Shown in pieces: positions 37,425 through 48,820 of a stretch of 64,000 bases of DNA. Made by a program: the position numbers and the translations under genes. Source of the DNA: Lantana camara (Eukaryota > Streptophyta > Magnoliopsida > Lamiales > Verbenaceae); assembly GCA_037501455.1 (NCBI GenBank), contig CM074856.1, positions 93,880,001 to 93,944,000 on the forward strand, in the 5' to 3' direction. Under the pieces are notes generated by a model, which saw only the letters and a list, made by a program, of their open reading frames with translations, did not search any database and was not told the origin of the DNA. Every line of letters starts with the position of its first letter. Position 1 is the stretch's first letter.

Positions 37425-39478
37425 TCATCTTCCCGGATCTTCAATTGATAATATCCTTGTCTCAAGTCCAATTTCGAATATATCCCCGAACCTTGTAACA
37501 TGTCGAATAAATCCTCAATGTGAGGCAAAGGATACTTATTCTTTATGGTCATCCTATTAAGCTCCCGGTAATCTATACACATTCTTAAGGTTCCATCTTT
37601 CTTCTTAACGAAGAGAACCGGAGCACTCCATGGTGACGAGCTTGGCCGAATATATCCAACTTTGAGAAATTCCTCTAATTGCATCTTTAACTCTTTCAAT
37701 TCGGCCGGTGCCATCCGATATGGAGTCTTGGAATACGGTTTGGATCCCGGATATAAATCAATAACAAACTCAATCTCCCAATCCGGCGGTAGAGAACCCA
37801 AATTTTCTGGAAATACGTCGGGATATTCCTTTACCACGGCCGTCTCCTCAAAACTTGATTGATCCTTTGGTTTATTTAGGAGATAGGCAATAAATCCCAT
37901 GGCTCCATCCTTTACCAAGTTGCGAGCTTCCATAAACGATAAGAGAGGTAAATTTTTCGACCCAACTTCTCCAATCAACTCTTCATCCAACTTTATCTTC
38001 TTCCTAAAACAATCAACTTCGGCCCGGTGTCGGTATAACCAATCCATCCCAAAGATTACCCCATACCTCTTCATAGGCATCACAATGAAATCTGCCGGAT
38101 AATCTTTCCCCTCTATAAAAACTGAACAACCCCTGACAAGCCGATCTGTCTGCAAACTACCTCCCAAAGGAGAACTCACATAATAACAGGAATTTGAGCA
38201 AATAACAGGCAAGCACAGAGAGGCACATATATCAGAAGATATAAAAGTATGCGTGGCACCTGGATCGAATAATGCATGAATGCTCGTGTTATGAATGTAA
38301 ACGGTACCTTCCACCACGGCGTTTGGATCAGCTTTCACATTTTGTTCCTCGCCCTCAAGGGCATAAGCACGAGCCTGGATCATTGGTCTTTGTACCCCAG
38401 CTTGAAAGCCCGGTTTCTTATCAGGACATGTATCAGCCATATGATCAGCTTTCCCACAAATCAAACATAACCCTAATCTCTTTCTGCAGTTGGTATAAGA
38501 GTGGGTCGGTCCTCCACAATACGTACACGGAGGTACATCTCTGCGATTTCCCGTAGGGGCTAGTAAGGCCTGAGGTGCTCGAGTAGCCTGAGGAGCATTC
38601 TGACCTCCTGTTCGGGGCTTCTTGAAATACTCTTTCTGGGGAGGAGCTGCTGAAGTCATAGGCCTTTTTCCCGGATTGAATCTCATGCTCGATCCCGATG
38701 CTGAGCCTCTACCTCTTCCCATTGGTGCTTTGAAGATTGGATCCTTCTTTCTATACTCCTCTTCTTGCTCTAAGGCCCTTTGCACCGTATCCAAGAAAGA
38801 TATAAAATTATGCCCTTCCTGACCATGTCTCAAATCCTGTCTCAACCCGGCAATAAACTTCTTCGCCTTGCTCTTCTCATCACGAGTAATATGTGGAGCA
38901 TACTTTCCAAGTCGATTAAAAACTGCAATGTATTGAGCCACAGAACGATTGCCTTGCTTCAGATCCATGAATTCTTGCTCTTTCCTCTCACGGACAACCT
39001 CGGGTACAATGCCCTCTCGAAATTCCCGTTTAAATACTTCCCATGTAATCTCCTCTCCATCAACCTCCAACTTTTCCCTTGTTCTCTCCCACCAATCATA
39101 CGGCTCTCCGTCCAGTTGGAATATAGTAAACTGAGCCCTTTCCTGCGTAGTAAACTGCCGAGCTCCATAGATCCTTTCCAATCGAGTCAACCAACCCTCC
39201 GAATTCGCGTCATCAATGGAACCGGAAAACCTAGGGGGGTTGTAGCTCAGAAACACTCCATGAGGATCCCTATTATTGTTGTTTGGTGGAGCCGGTTGCT
39301 AGACTGGTTGTGGTGGTGGAGCTTGAGCTCTCCTATGTTCAACATAATTGAAAACTGCTTCCATAAAGTTTCCCATGTCCATTGGCGGCGGATGTGGTTG
39401 TTGTTCTTGTGGTGTTGGAGAGCGATCACGATGTCCGCGCCGTCCCGGTGATCTCTCACGATGTCTACGTGGAGGCAT
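37425..39478 (-). pseudogene. Gypsy E gag, protease and N-terminal RT
   Basis: The likely start is the ATG at 39478 (MPPRRHRERSP); an upstream in-frame codon at 39487 is weaker. Gag carries the capsid-type region ([10 protein letters not shown] onward) and two CCHC knuckles with C-X2-C-X4-H-X4-C spacing ([14 protein letters not shown] and [14 protein letters not shown], about 38540-38430). The protease has DPGATH near 38260. RT begins with the PYRMAP and [18 protein letters not shown] blocks (about 37720-37560) and runs up to the insertion of copia B. A TAG at 39299-39301 interrupts gag near its N terminus (one transition from CAG). Long + strand frames over the same bases are shadows. Confidence 0.92.
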
Positions 39479-39669
39479 CCTGATCAAGAAACACTGAAAT
39501 ACATGCTATTTTTAGTTCATGCATGCAAATGCAATTAATTCAGTCAAAATTCAATTTAAAGCACACAAGCACGTAAACAATGCATATGCAACACGTTAAC
39601 AAGTTGTTCCTAGAGCCGAACGATTTAACTGACTCAACACGACACGAGAGCCCGGGTTTTGCAACCCTA

Positions 39670-39682
39670 GGCTCTGATACCA
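39670..39682 (-). other. Primer-binding site of gypsy E (tRNA-iMet)
   Basis: On the - strand TGGTATCAGAGCC lies eight bases after the LTR end. A short leader of about 190 bp leads to the gag ATG. Confidence 0.9.
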
Positions 39683-41350
39683 CATAAGGATGTAGCACCC
39701 GAGCGCAAGGTACCACATCCCCCGCACCGAGACCCGACCCATATATGAAATGGAAGTCCATACACGTGCCAAATCCACGACGAACGGGGACACCACACAC
39801 ACGCTATGCTAGACGGGACTAACCCTTAAACCATTCAAACTCGAGACAATATAAAATCAGAGTGATAACGAAACGCGGAAGCAAGATCAACATATATTAT
39901 GTACAATGAGCCACCAAGCTCCAAAATAGATATACAAAATCATTCATGTATCCAAGGCCACACGACCTACAAAATCAAAACGCTCCAAATCATGAACATA
40001 TACAAAATAGGAATAAGAGTATGAGTGTATGAGACTGAAAAGAAGTGCTAAACATAAATGCAAGACCTAGACGACTTGTATTCCCGCTTAGCACTCCTAG
40101 ACCTGCACAAAACAACTGAAAACAAACCGGGTTCAGTCTAAAAGAGACTGGTGGGTATAAAACAGGGCATAAGATATAATATTACAGAAATTAAGCACAT
40201 ACATGCAAATAATAATCCCGAATGAGGTTTAAGGTAATTTTCCCAATTAGGTGAAACAAAAGAAAGCATCATCGGGATTATTACGGTCATATTTTCTCAT
40301 TAGGGTATTCATGGCCCTGGCGAGGGGGCGTGCACTATCTCCAACCAACACCTTGTGTAGTCATAATCAATTATTCATTCATTCATTGTTATACATATAT
40401 GTCTTTTGTGCTCATAAATCTCATGATCATAATCATTCATATACACCTTCTTCCTCCGGGTGGTGGACGGGCTTACAAGACCCGGCCACCTCATACATTG
40501 ACCAAAAGGGGTTACATGACTCCCCAGATGGCACTCAGCTCCCTTTCCCCGCCAATCTCCTGGCGGGGTCCGGTACCGCCGTCGTTTGGTAGGGACTAGT
40601 ACATGGGATCCCCGTCAGCCCTTGCTTCCTCGGTTAGCCACATGTACTAAGTCCCGGGCCCGTGCAATCATAATCATTTCACGCCAAAAACATAAGATAG
40701 GGTTTCATAAATAAAAGGGTCATATGTTTGAAACCATTTACCTAAAATGACTCGATTTTTATAAATATGCTAATTTGGCTTAAATCTTGCACATAAGGGA
40801 TATATCGGGTCGTTTTAGCTATTAGAAGAAAAACCCACCTTTAGAAGCAAAAGAAGGCACAAGCGTCTCAATGCTCGCCCTCATCTCCGACCAAACCCAA
40901 ATCTGTGCAAAAGAGAAGGTATGAGACTCAAAATGACCATATATGACACTCGGCAATGAAATGAATATGATACGAATGTGTAAAAGATGATACGGTGTCA
41001 TGAAAATGTTCATGTGCACTATTAAGGAAATTAAAGCATAAAATCAAACCATTCGTTCGTATTTCATTCAAATTCATAAATTCATAATTCATTTAATAAT
41101 CATAACACGTAATATATCGCATTTATAATTAGAAAATAGACAATTAATTACTTTCGATTGAAGATTGAAATTAAATAAAACATGAAATAAATAACAATTA
41201 AATTCTATAAAAATAATCAATTAATACTTAAAATATATAATAAATACATAATAAATATATAATGAATATATAATAAACATATATATATATATATATTATA
41301 TATATGCACGTAGGGCAACATGCATGCACAAATACATTAAACATCTATCA

Positions 41351-41353
<3 letters not shown>

Positions 41354-41401
<48 letters not shown>
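41354..41401. repeat. (AT)n microsatellite in E LTR
   Basis: An uninterrupted TA dinucleotide run of about 48 bp, with a shorter run at about 41281-41297. The equivalent position in element I (11-27) has a shorter run. Confidence 0.95.
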
Positions 41402-41737
41402 CCATGCATGCATTTATACACCAATGTATAAATTATAGACACAACAATATAATGCATGCAACACCTCCCATGCACACACAATTACCCCTAATACATATAT
41501 GTATACACTCACGCACACACTCTGCACGATTAGAAAACAACAGCAGTAGTTTAAATGAAGGAAAAACAAACACACCCCTGCACAACGAAAACAGCAGCAC
41601 AGTCTGAAACGACACACACATGCAGTAACCTAAGAGCAACGAGAAGGAAGAGAAGCAGCAAAACAACAAAGAAAGGGAAGAAGAAGAAAAACGAAGCAGC
41701 AGAAACAGAAGGAAAAGGAACAGGGGGTACTGCGGTA

Positions 41738-41862
41738 GCTACCCGCCCGGGTAGCCAACCCTTCACAAATCTCCCCGGCCGGGTAGGGAGTACAGAAGCC
41801 TTTGCAGCAGAAGTACCCGGTCGGGCACTTTCCAAGAGGAAACTCTCCCCGACCGGGGAGAG
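41738..41862. repeat. GC-rich palindrome array in E LTR
   Basis: Four inverted repeats: 41738-41755 (arms GCTACCCG and CGGGTAGC), 41771-41790 (core CCCGGCCGGG), 41813-41828 and 41843-41862 (arms CTCTCCCCG and CGGGGAGAG). The centres are about 34, 40 and 32 bp apart. The surroundings are purine-rich and AT-rich. Confidence 0.8.
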
Positions 41863-43460
41863 TGTTGCAGCAGTTACAGAAGCAGCGCAACACTGAACGA
41901 AAACAGGGGAGGAAATGGATGGTTCAAACCAGGCCAATATCTCATAACTTAGCGACCCAAACAAACTAATGTGCTGAGGAATAGATAGACTATAAACGCA
42001 CAGCAGCAGGCCTGTAAATAATTCAACATACGCAGCAAAAACTGAGAAGGACAAGGCAGCAATTCCAGCGGGAAAAACAGGGGAACAAAAGGAAAGAATG
42101 GAGCAAGCCTAAACATGATCAAACAACCCTCAACACAGCTGCAAAGAAGATAAAAAGGAGACAATATTTGACAGCAAAACAATTCCTAAAAGCTAGCAGC
42201 AGTCCTTTACGTGAAAGAGGGCAAATTCCAGTTGAATCTCAATCAATACATATCCATTTCATTAATGATATCTCAACAACCTCTTAACCATCAATGAATA
42301 CAAGCATACTCTGTCATAAATGAAGAAAAAGGAACGTATATATATCATCAAAGCAAGTCATAGATCAAGAGAATTCAAGAAATCATCAAAACATTTCAAA
42401 AACCTAACTGTTCATTCACATCTTCAAAAACCCACGAAATCTGAGTTAAAATTAGAGATGAAAGGATGAAAATAACCAGAGATCCATGTACAGCACAATC
42501 CTAACTCACCTTGTTGATTGGATGAAAGTTGATTGAGATTTGAGCTCCAAAATCTCGAGGATTTGCACAGTTACGGGAAAAACTGGCTGCAGAAGCTTTG
42601 GATGAATTTTCTGGTGTGTGTGAGGATTAGTTCGAAATGGGACGGTTAAGGGGTGGTAGATGGTTGAACTAGGGTTAAAAGGCCACCAACCATAGTTAAT
42701 TTGGTTAAGTTTTGATCAAGTTATGGCCATTTTAGTGAAAGGTGGTCATTTTGGTGCCGTTTCGTTTTTCGGTTGGATTTTGGAGGTTCAAATGATTTCG
42801 GAAAAATATATGGCTTAGTTTATTAAACTCGAATCTTTGATACGAGTTCAACAAAGTTGACGGAACTCAAATCCGAGTTCTCGAGCTCAAGATATCACTT
42901 ACGGAACCAAGGGTGCGCTAATAGCTCATTAGCCCCCGATTTGGTTCCACGAAACAAATTAAATTCGTTAATGCATCAAACGAGTTTGAAAACACAAAAC
43001 GAGCATATAGGCATGTTCATAACATATATATTTACGACATACTACAATTTCACGATATTTCGATATCATTTCATATAAGAACGATGCACAAATTAGACAA
43101 CCATGCATATTTTCATACAATTCATGCATAATGAAAATTAAACCAAATAAATTAAATTCTAATATTAAACATAATTTAAGTCAACGTATTATAAAATTTA
43201 ATTAATAACTATGGTTAAAACATGATTAATTAGCATAACCCACTTAATTAACATTAATCATTAAATTAACAATAATTTAAAATAAATACTTAAAATAACG
43301 AAATATTTAAAATAATATTAAATTGAAATAAAATATAATAAAATAAAATAATAACAATTTATAATAAAATTAAATATAAAAAGCGTAAAAACAACTAATT
43401 CGCGCAAATTTGTAAACACATACTTCATACCTTTATGTCTGAAAAAATCGGGGCGTTACA

Positions 43461-45039
43461 GTTTTCTTGCTCACTAATTAACTAATTTAATTATTAATTT
43501 AATTGGAGAAAATAAGTTCCCAACTTGTTCTCAAAGTCTTGCTAGAATAACCTTCTCTCTCCTACAATAGGAAGTTGGACTTTTCAACTTTCTTAAAGTT
43601 AAAAGTCAATATTCAATAAATGAATTAATTCCCAATTAATTATTTATTGGGTTAAGTTTATTTGAGAATCGTCTGAACAATTAATTCAATAATTAATTAA
43701 AAGATTAAAATTAATTAATTAATTCTAGAAAAGAATTCGCGTGTAATATAATTACAAGAATGGAACCACGTATATGCCACGTGTGCATGACACGCGGTAG
43801 CCACGCAGGCTACACGTGACAAGTGGCAGTCACGTGTTCTTCACACATGGCAATGCCCACGTGTTACTTGCTCCATTTTTTATCAACAATTTGATCCTTC
43901 GTTAATCATATTAACATCCTACCATGACCCTCATGTTCTGGCATTTGTGTGTGACCCTTTAGGTTCATTATTCGATTAGCAGTGACAGCAATTAATTAAT
44001 TCCCTAATTAATTAATCACTTCACATATCACACTACCGTAATCTAGCAATGGGTGCGTGACCCCTAGCCAAATAACGAAATGAATCGAAGAACCTTTCAG
44101 TCAATGACAATCAGTGAAATACGATCCTCCTACAACTCCATCTCTCAATCAAGAACTAAGGCATGGGAATATTCTCAGAGCCCAAATATTCTTGATCTTT
44201 AAAGTTAAGTTCGTTTCATATCCATTTCGATCTCAATCCTAAAAAACCCCATTTTCTAGATGTCCTGATCTTTTATCCACCTTGACCAAGGGTTTAATGT
44301 TTAATGGACTACGAACAACTCAATCGGTAAGAGATCATTCTTGTTCTTAACAAGTGTAGGTCCTTTATCTATTCTACTAGTTCTATATATGCCCCTTGTG
44401 TAATCCCAACATAGGCCGTGGTTCAGGTGTCTATATAGAGACACCCTTTTGAGCCTATATCAATGATTACAGAGTTAGCTCATATGAGACATTACAGAAT
44501 CTCAAGTCTAAGGATTAATGAATCACGTCATTGACCTGTGAGATATTTCCTAATCTAGAAGTTTCAGGAAACTTCCTTTCCCATTTAGGAATGTTCTCAT
44601 GTTGGACATCTCAGTGATGAAGTTCTTGTACCAATCACCCTTATATATTATGAACGCATCAACTTATGCACTTATCACTCCATGAAACTGAGTGATCCTT
44701 CAGAAGGACATAATCACATAAGCAAGTCTCAGCAGAGTCAAGGTCGACACTCCCACTGTCTATCGGACTCATTGACTTGGAGAAGTTTCTAATCCTCGCC
44801 TATGGAGTTAAGAACTTGTTTCATGTGTCGTTCCTATAATGACAAAGTTCTTAACGGCCTCATCGGATTAGGGGAGTTCAATACATGCAAAACACAGTCA
44901 ACCTAAACAGACATAAATAAGCACATAAAGAAGTGATTGCCTATGAACAAAATCATCTCGTTTATCATTCGAAGACTATTTGTGATTTTACAAGGAAATA
45001 GTAAAGCAAACATCTGCTTTAAGGGTACTATTCCTAACA
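43461..45039 (-). repeat. 3' LTR of copia D, truncated by E
   Basis: On the - strand it starts TGTTAGGAATAGTACCC at 45039, recognisably related to but clearly diverged from the A/B/C LTR. Four CACGTG cores lie at 43778, 43813, 43831 and 43858. The TATA region expected further on is missing because E begins at 43460. No gene lies here. Confidence 0.75.
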
Positions 45040-45868
45040 ATCTCCCACTTGCCCGTCAAAGCCACTCAGGTGCTAATCTAAGACCCATCTTCTGAAGATG
45101 TCCTTGGAAAGCCTGTGGATTAAGGGCTTTAGTAAGTGGATCTGCCATGTTCTCTACTGATGTGACCCTTTCCATTTGCACATCTCCTCTCTAGATGATA
45201 TCACGAATTAAGTGACACTTCCTGAAAATGTGCTTGGTCCTTTGGTGAGATCTTGGTTCTCTTGCTTGAGCAACCACCCCGGTGTTGTCACAAAACACTG
45301 TAATGGGGTCTTTAATGCTAGTAACTACACCCAGCTCGTGGATGAAGTTTCTTACCCAAACACCTTCCTTAGCTGTGTCGTTTGCAGCTAAGTATTCGGC
45401 CTCAGTGGTCGAATCTGCAGTGGTCGCTTGCTTGGAACTTTTCCAACTCACTGCTCCGTTGTTTAGGAAGAATATGTATCCTGACATGGATTTAAAGTCA
45501 TCCATGTCTGATGCAAAGCTTGCATCACAATATCCTCTAATGATAAGATCTTACTGGCCTCCGTAAACCAAGAACAAATCCTTAGTTCTTCTTAAGTACT
45601 TAAGGATGTTCTTTACAGCAGTCCACTGACCTTCACCAAGGTCAGATTGGAATCGGCTAGTCACGCTAAGTGCATAAGCCACATCCGGTCGAGTACATAG
45701 CATCACATACATTATGCTTCCTATAGCAGATGCATAAGGAATTTTAGACATCCTGGACTTTTCAAGTTCATTCTTGGGACACAGCTTCTTCGCAAGAACT
45801 ATTCCCGGGCCCATTGGATGTTTTCCACGTTTAGATTATTCCATACTAAACCTCTTTAGTACTTTATC
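45040..45868 (-). pseudogene. Copia D RT end and RNase H, broken
   Basis: The fragment contains the end of RT (CTRPDVAYALSVTSRFQSD) and RNase H (GYCDASF, SWKSSKQATTADSTTEAEYLAA, VFCDNTG, SHQRTKH). It runs up to the purine tract and LTR at 45039. Stops interrupt it near 45548 and at 45188-45190. It is a diverged relative of B. It is cut at 45868 by the start of the G LTR; the rest of its RT is missing. An integrase piece of the same element is at 59316-59697. Confidence 0.85.
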
Positions 45869-48805
45869 TGTAGCACCCGCACGGTGGGTCACCACATCCC
45901 CCGCACCAAAGTCCGATCCACATACGAAATGGAGAGTCCGTACATGAACCAAACAGTGGCGAACGGGAGACTGACAAACTCACACCTAGGCTAGGCGGAA
46001 CTTAGACCCTGAAAGCAAAACTCAACCACAACAAGAATGCGGAAGCGAAACAAGTCATGCAACAATCAAAACATTCATAAACAGTTGACGGGTTCAACTA
46101 GCATAAATACCTAATCCCGAAAATCAAACAATAATCATAAATCCAACGGGTTCAACTAATCCATGCAAACCTGTCCTAACCTGCCCCGAATTATACATAT
46201 CATTTCATATATATATTCCAATTAACATAAACAAACATATCTTATTCATAAACCGAATTAAAGAAATGTGAATGCAAGACCACCTACTAGACAAAGACAC
46301 GGAACAGACTCCAAAAGACAGACACACTCCGCCTAGCACGAACTCCAAGCAAAACCTGCAAACTAAAGGTAAAAGGGGAGGGGTCAGTCTTAACTCGACT
46401 GAGTGAGGGGTTAACGCACTCACACTATATATATAAGAGCAAAGCACATATCAAACTCATAATGTTCATGAACGCAGGGATAGTTTTTGCACACTAAATC
46501 ATTTCCCGTGATATACATATATAAAGGGCTTACTTAGCAAATCAAACAAACCAATTTATCTTACCGAACAACTTAGCAAAACCTATTAGCTCTTACCATA
46601 TTCAAAACTTAACTTATCTTATAAAACTCCCTTTTAGTTTAACTTAGAATCTATCCCCGTTTCATAAACCTTAACAGAACATACATATCATATCATATAG
46701 AACTCGGCGGGTACGAGCTCTGACTCCCCCAATCTCCTCATAACATATCATATCAGAATCAAAACATAAAACTTACATACATATCAAATCATATCATATC
46801 ATCCTCAACTCCGGGTGATGGAAGGGTGTATACGCCCAAACCATCCAGACAAACGAGGGGAGCGCCTTGCGAGTACTCAAACCCTCAGGATTCCTTCCCT
46901 CACCAAACCTCCTGGTGAGTTCAGGGGTGATCCTCTGCAGACAGATGGAGACTATGCACAGGCTTAACCTCGACGGCCCTATGCCGTCCCGAGGGTTCCT
47001 TACCCATAGCTCCGGGGCCCAACAAACACATATCATATCAGAACCCGCTACAACAGAGACAGACAAACATAACTTATACATATATACGTATATATACCAC
47101 TTTCCGTTTCAATCAAACTCGGTCCTTGCCAAACATGGCTCATGAGAAGTATACGGTCAGAAGCATAGCTTCACGTGGCAAATCATAACAAATCATTTCA
47201 AACCAAGCATACATAGGCTCGTACATTGCTTAACATACTTGTAAACTCGAGGCATATTCAACAAATACATATTTCACACTTATTTACATACATATAAGGC
47301 TTATTAAATCACATGCATTCAAAACCGAGCACATTGCAATAAGGTGTAACTATATCCTAACCTCACCTGACACCGAAGAGGCCAAAGACACAACAAACGA
47401 TCCACCCCGGAATCAACACAGCCAACAAAACACCACCCCGGGTGTACCTGAACAAACTGAACACAAAACAGGACTTAGACACAAGAATGAACCAAATAGA
47501 CGCACGGCTTATGTTTATGATTGGCATGAAGTCATGGATCACGTATACACTCATAAAACAATTATGCATTAACAATAATTCACCTTTCATGGACATATTA
47601 AAGCATACGATGCAAAAATTACATTAAAACATGCAACTAAATTGAAGTAATAAAGCTCACAAAGTGAAACGAGGTCATAACGGAGCATAATAATCGAAAA
47701 ACAAACACACACACACAACAGAAGCTGGGAACGGCCTCGCCCAAGGCGGGAAGGGCCGTTCCCACACACGCTCCAGAGTTACTGGACAACGGGAACGGCC
47801 GTTCCGAGCCCAAGCACAAACTGGGAACGGTCGTTCCCACACTCGCACTGACGCCAGCCTGGGAAGGGCCGTTCCCACCCGAAGAACAAAACGGGAACGG
47901 CCGTTCCCATACGCGGATGGGAATGGCCGTTCCGGCCCCAAGGCCAAAACGGGAACGGCCGTTCCGGACCGTCCTGCTCGAAGAAACAGAGCAGAAACAG
48001 CAATGGCGTCGGGAAACACCACCAACACCCAAACACAACCACAAACAACAACAAAATCATGCAAAATTAACCCAATAAATCACATATAACATATGGAACA
48101 CATATTTCCACATTAGAACCCGTAAAACGGCCTAGATCATACAAAACTCACACCCCGGTTACTATTCATCATCTTCCCCAATTAGCCATACAACACATAT
48201 CCGGGGCACGAAAGAGACGATAAATTAAAACACGTAACGAAAGGGTTACAAATCTTACCTTAGGTCGTTGATCGGACGGTTGGATCTCCCAAACCCGAGC
48301 TCAAGGCTTCTTGGCCAAAAATGGGAAAAACTTCTCTTCCTCTCTTCCTTGCTTGCTGCTAACGATCAAAGTGGGAGAGAAGGAAAAAGGCTGGCCCCTT
48401 TTGGGGCTGGTCCAACGGGTCGGTTAAAACGGGTAGGGTCAAACGGTATCCGGTCCAACGGATCGAATTTAAAACGATAGAGCTACCAAATGGCTTTAGA
48501 ATTTAAAGGGTTAATTCATTGAATCCGGGTCGTCGAAACGAACTCAATGATGGGGTCGGAATTCGAATTCGAATTCCCGAGCTCAAATAGCCACGAAGGC
48601 TCAAACGTCCTAATTATAATTAGGTCTCTAAATTGCAAATATTGGACAATTGAGTCCAAGTACCATTTAATTATTCTAAGGCACACGTAATTAAAATTAA
48701 TATTACGTTGACACGTAAGCATACTAAATCACATAATTCACAAAATACTGAAATAAACTCTCTCGTGACGCCGTACCTGGAATGCCGAAGAGACGGGGCG
48801 TCACA
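45869..48805 (-). repeat. 3' LTR of gypsy element G
   Basis: On the - strand it runs from TGTGACGCCCCG (48805) to GGGTGCTACA (45869), 2937 bp. A purine tract follows outside its start. Predicted exon 1 ends at 48259 (CTAAG|GTAAGA). Exon 2 is 47447-47367, 81 bp as in F, with donor TCAG|GTGAGG. Exon 3 starts at 46355 after TTTGCAG. Inverted-repeat arms are at 46328-46338 and 45990-45999. Confidence 0.88.
47727..47965. repeat. GGGAACGGCCGTTCCC palindrome array in G LTR
   Basis: Copies or one-base variants of the 16-bp perfect palindrome GGGAACGGCCGTTCCC occur at 47791, 47823, 47861, 47893, 47919 and 47951, plus a longer compound hairpin at 47727-47763. Spacings are 32, 38, 32, 26 and 32 bp. The spacers between them are unrelated in sequence. 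Confidence 0.88.
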
Positions 48806-48820
48806 ATCTCCCCCCCTTAA
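48806..48820 (-). other. Polypurine tract of G
   Basis: On the - strand a purine run with seven G directly precedes the 3' LTR. Confidence 0.8.

Larger units (their letters stand above)
40102..42510 (-). other. Predicted spliced-leader pattern in E LTR
   Basis: On the - strand exon 1 ends at 42510 (AACAAG|GTGAGT). Intron 1 is 1.6 kb and ends in CTTTTGCACAG. Exon 2 is 40902-40839 (64 bp) and ends in the donor TAAAG|GTGGGT. Intron 2 is about 0.74 kb and ends in TTTTGTGCAG. Exon 3 starts at 40102 and runs to the LTR end and primer site. Acceptors have T-rich tracts as in plant introns. The support is recurrence in the other LTRs; splicing is not shown. Confidence 0.5.
23250..43460 (-). mobile_element. 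Ty3/gypsy retrotransposon E (Tekay/Del-like chromovirus)
   Basis: The element has a 3.77 kb 5' LTR, an initiator-Met primer site, a gag-pol frame ending in a chromodomain, a purine tract and a truncated 3' LTR. The order protease-RT-RNase H-integrase is gypsy-type. Chromodomain plus very long LTRs point to the Tekay (Del) clade by established family features. Copia B lies inside its RT. On the right it is inserted in the LTR of copia D (flank GTTTT at 43461). The left flank was lost with the end of the 3' LTR, so no target duplication can be checked. Confidence 0.85.
39691..43460 (-). repeat. 5' LTR of gypsy E
   Basis: On the - strand it runs from TGTAACGCCCCGA (43460) to GGTGCTACA (39691), 3770 bp, which is very long even for a plant LTR. 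It contains a palindrome array (41738-41862), an AT microsatellite, CATGCA motifs and the predicted three-exon pattern. It matches the 3' LTR over the surviving 1.59 kb. Confidence 0.9.

Noticed and set aside
38780..39451. 223-residue frame on the + strand
   Set aside because: It is antisense to the well-supported gypsy E gag and has no recognisable domain.
47637..48064. Overlapping frames of 93-135 residues across the palindrome array
   Set aside because: Three frames are open at once because of the repeated palindrome; none is kept in H.
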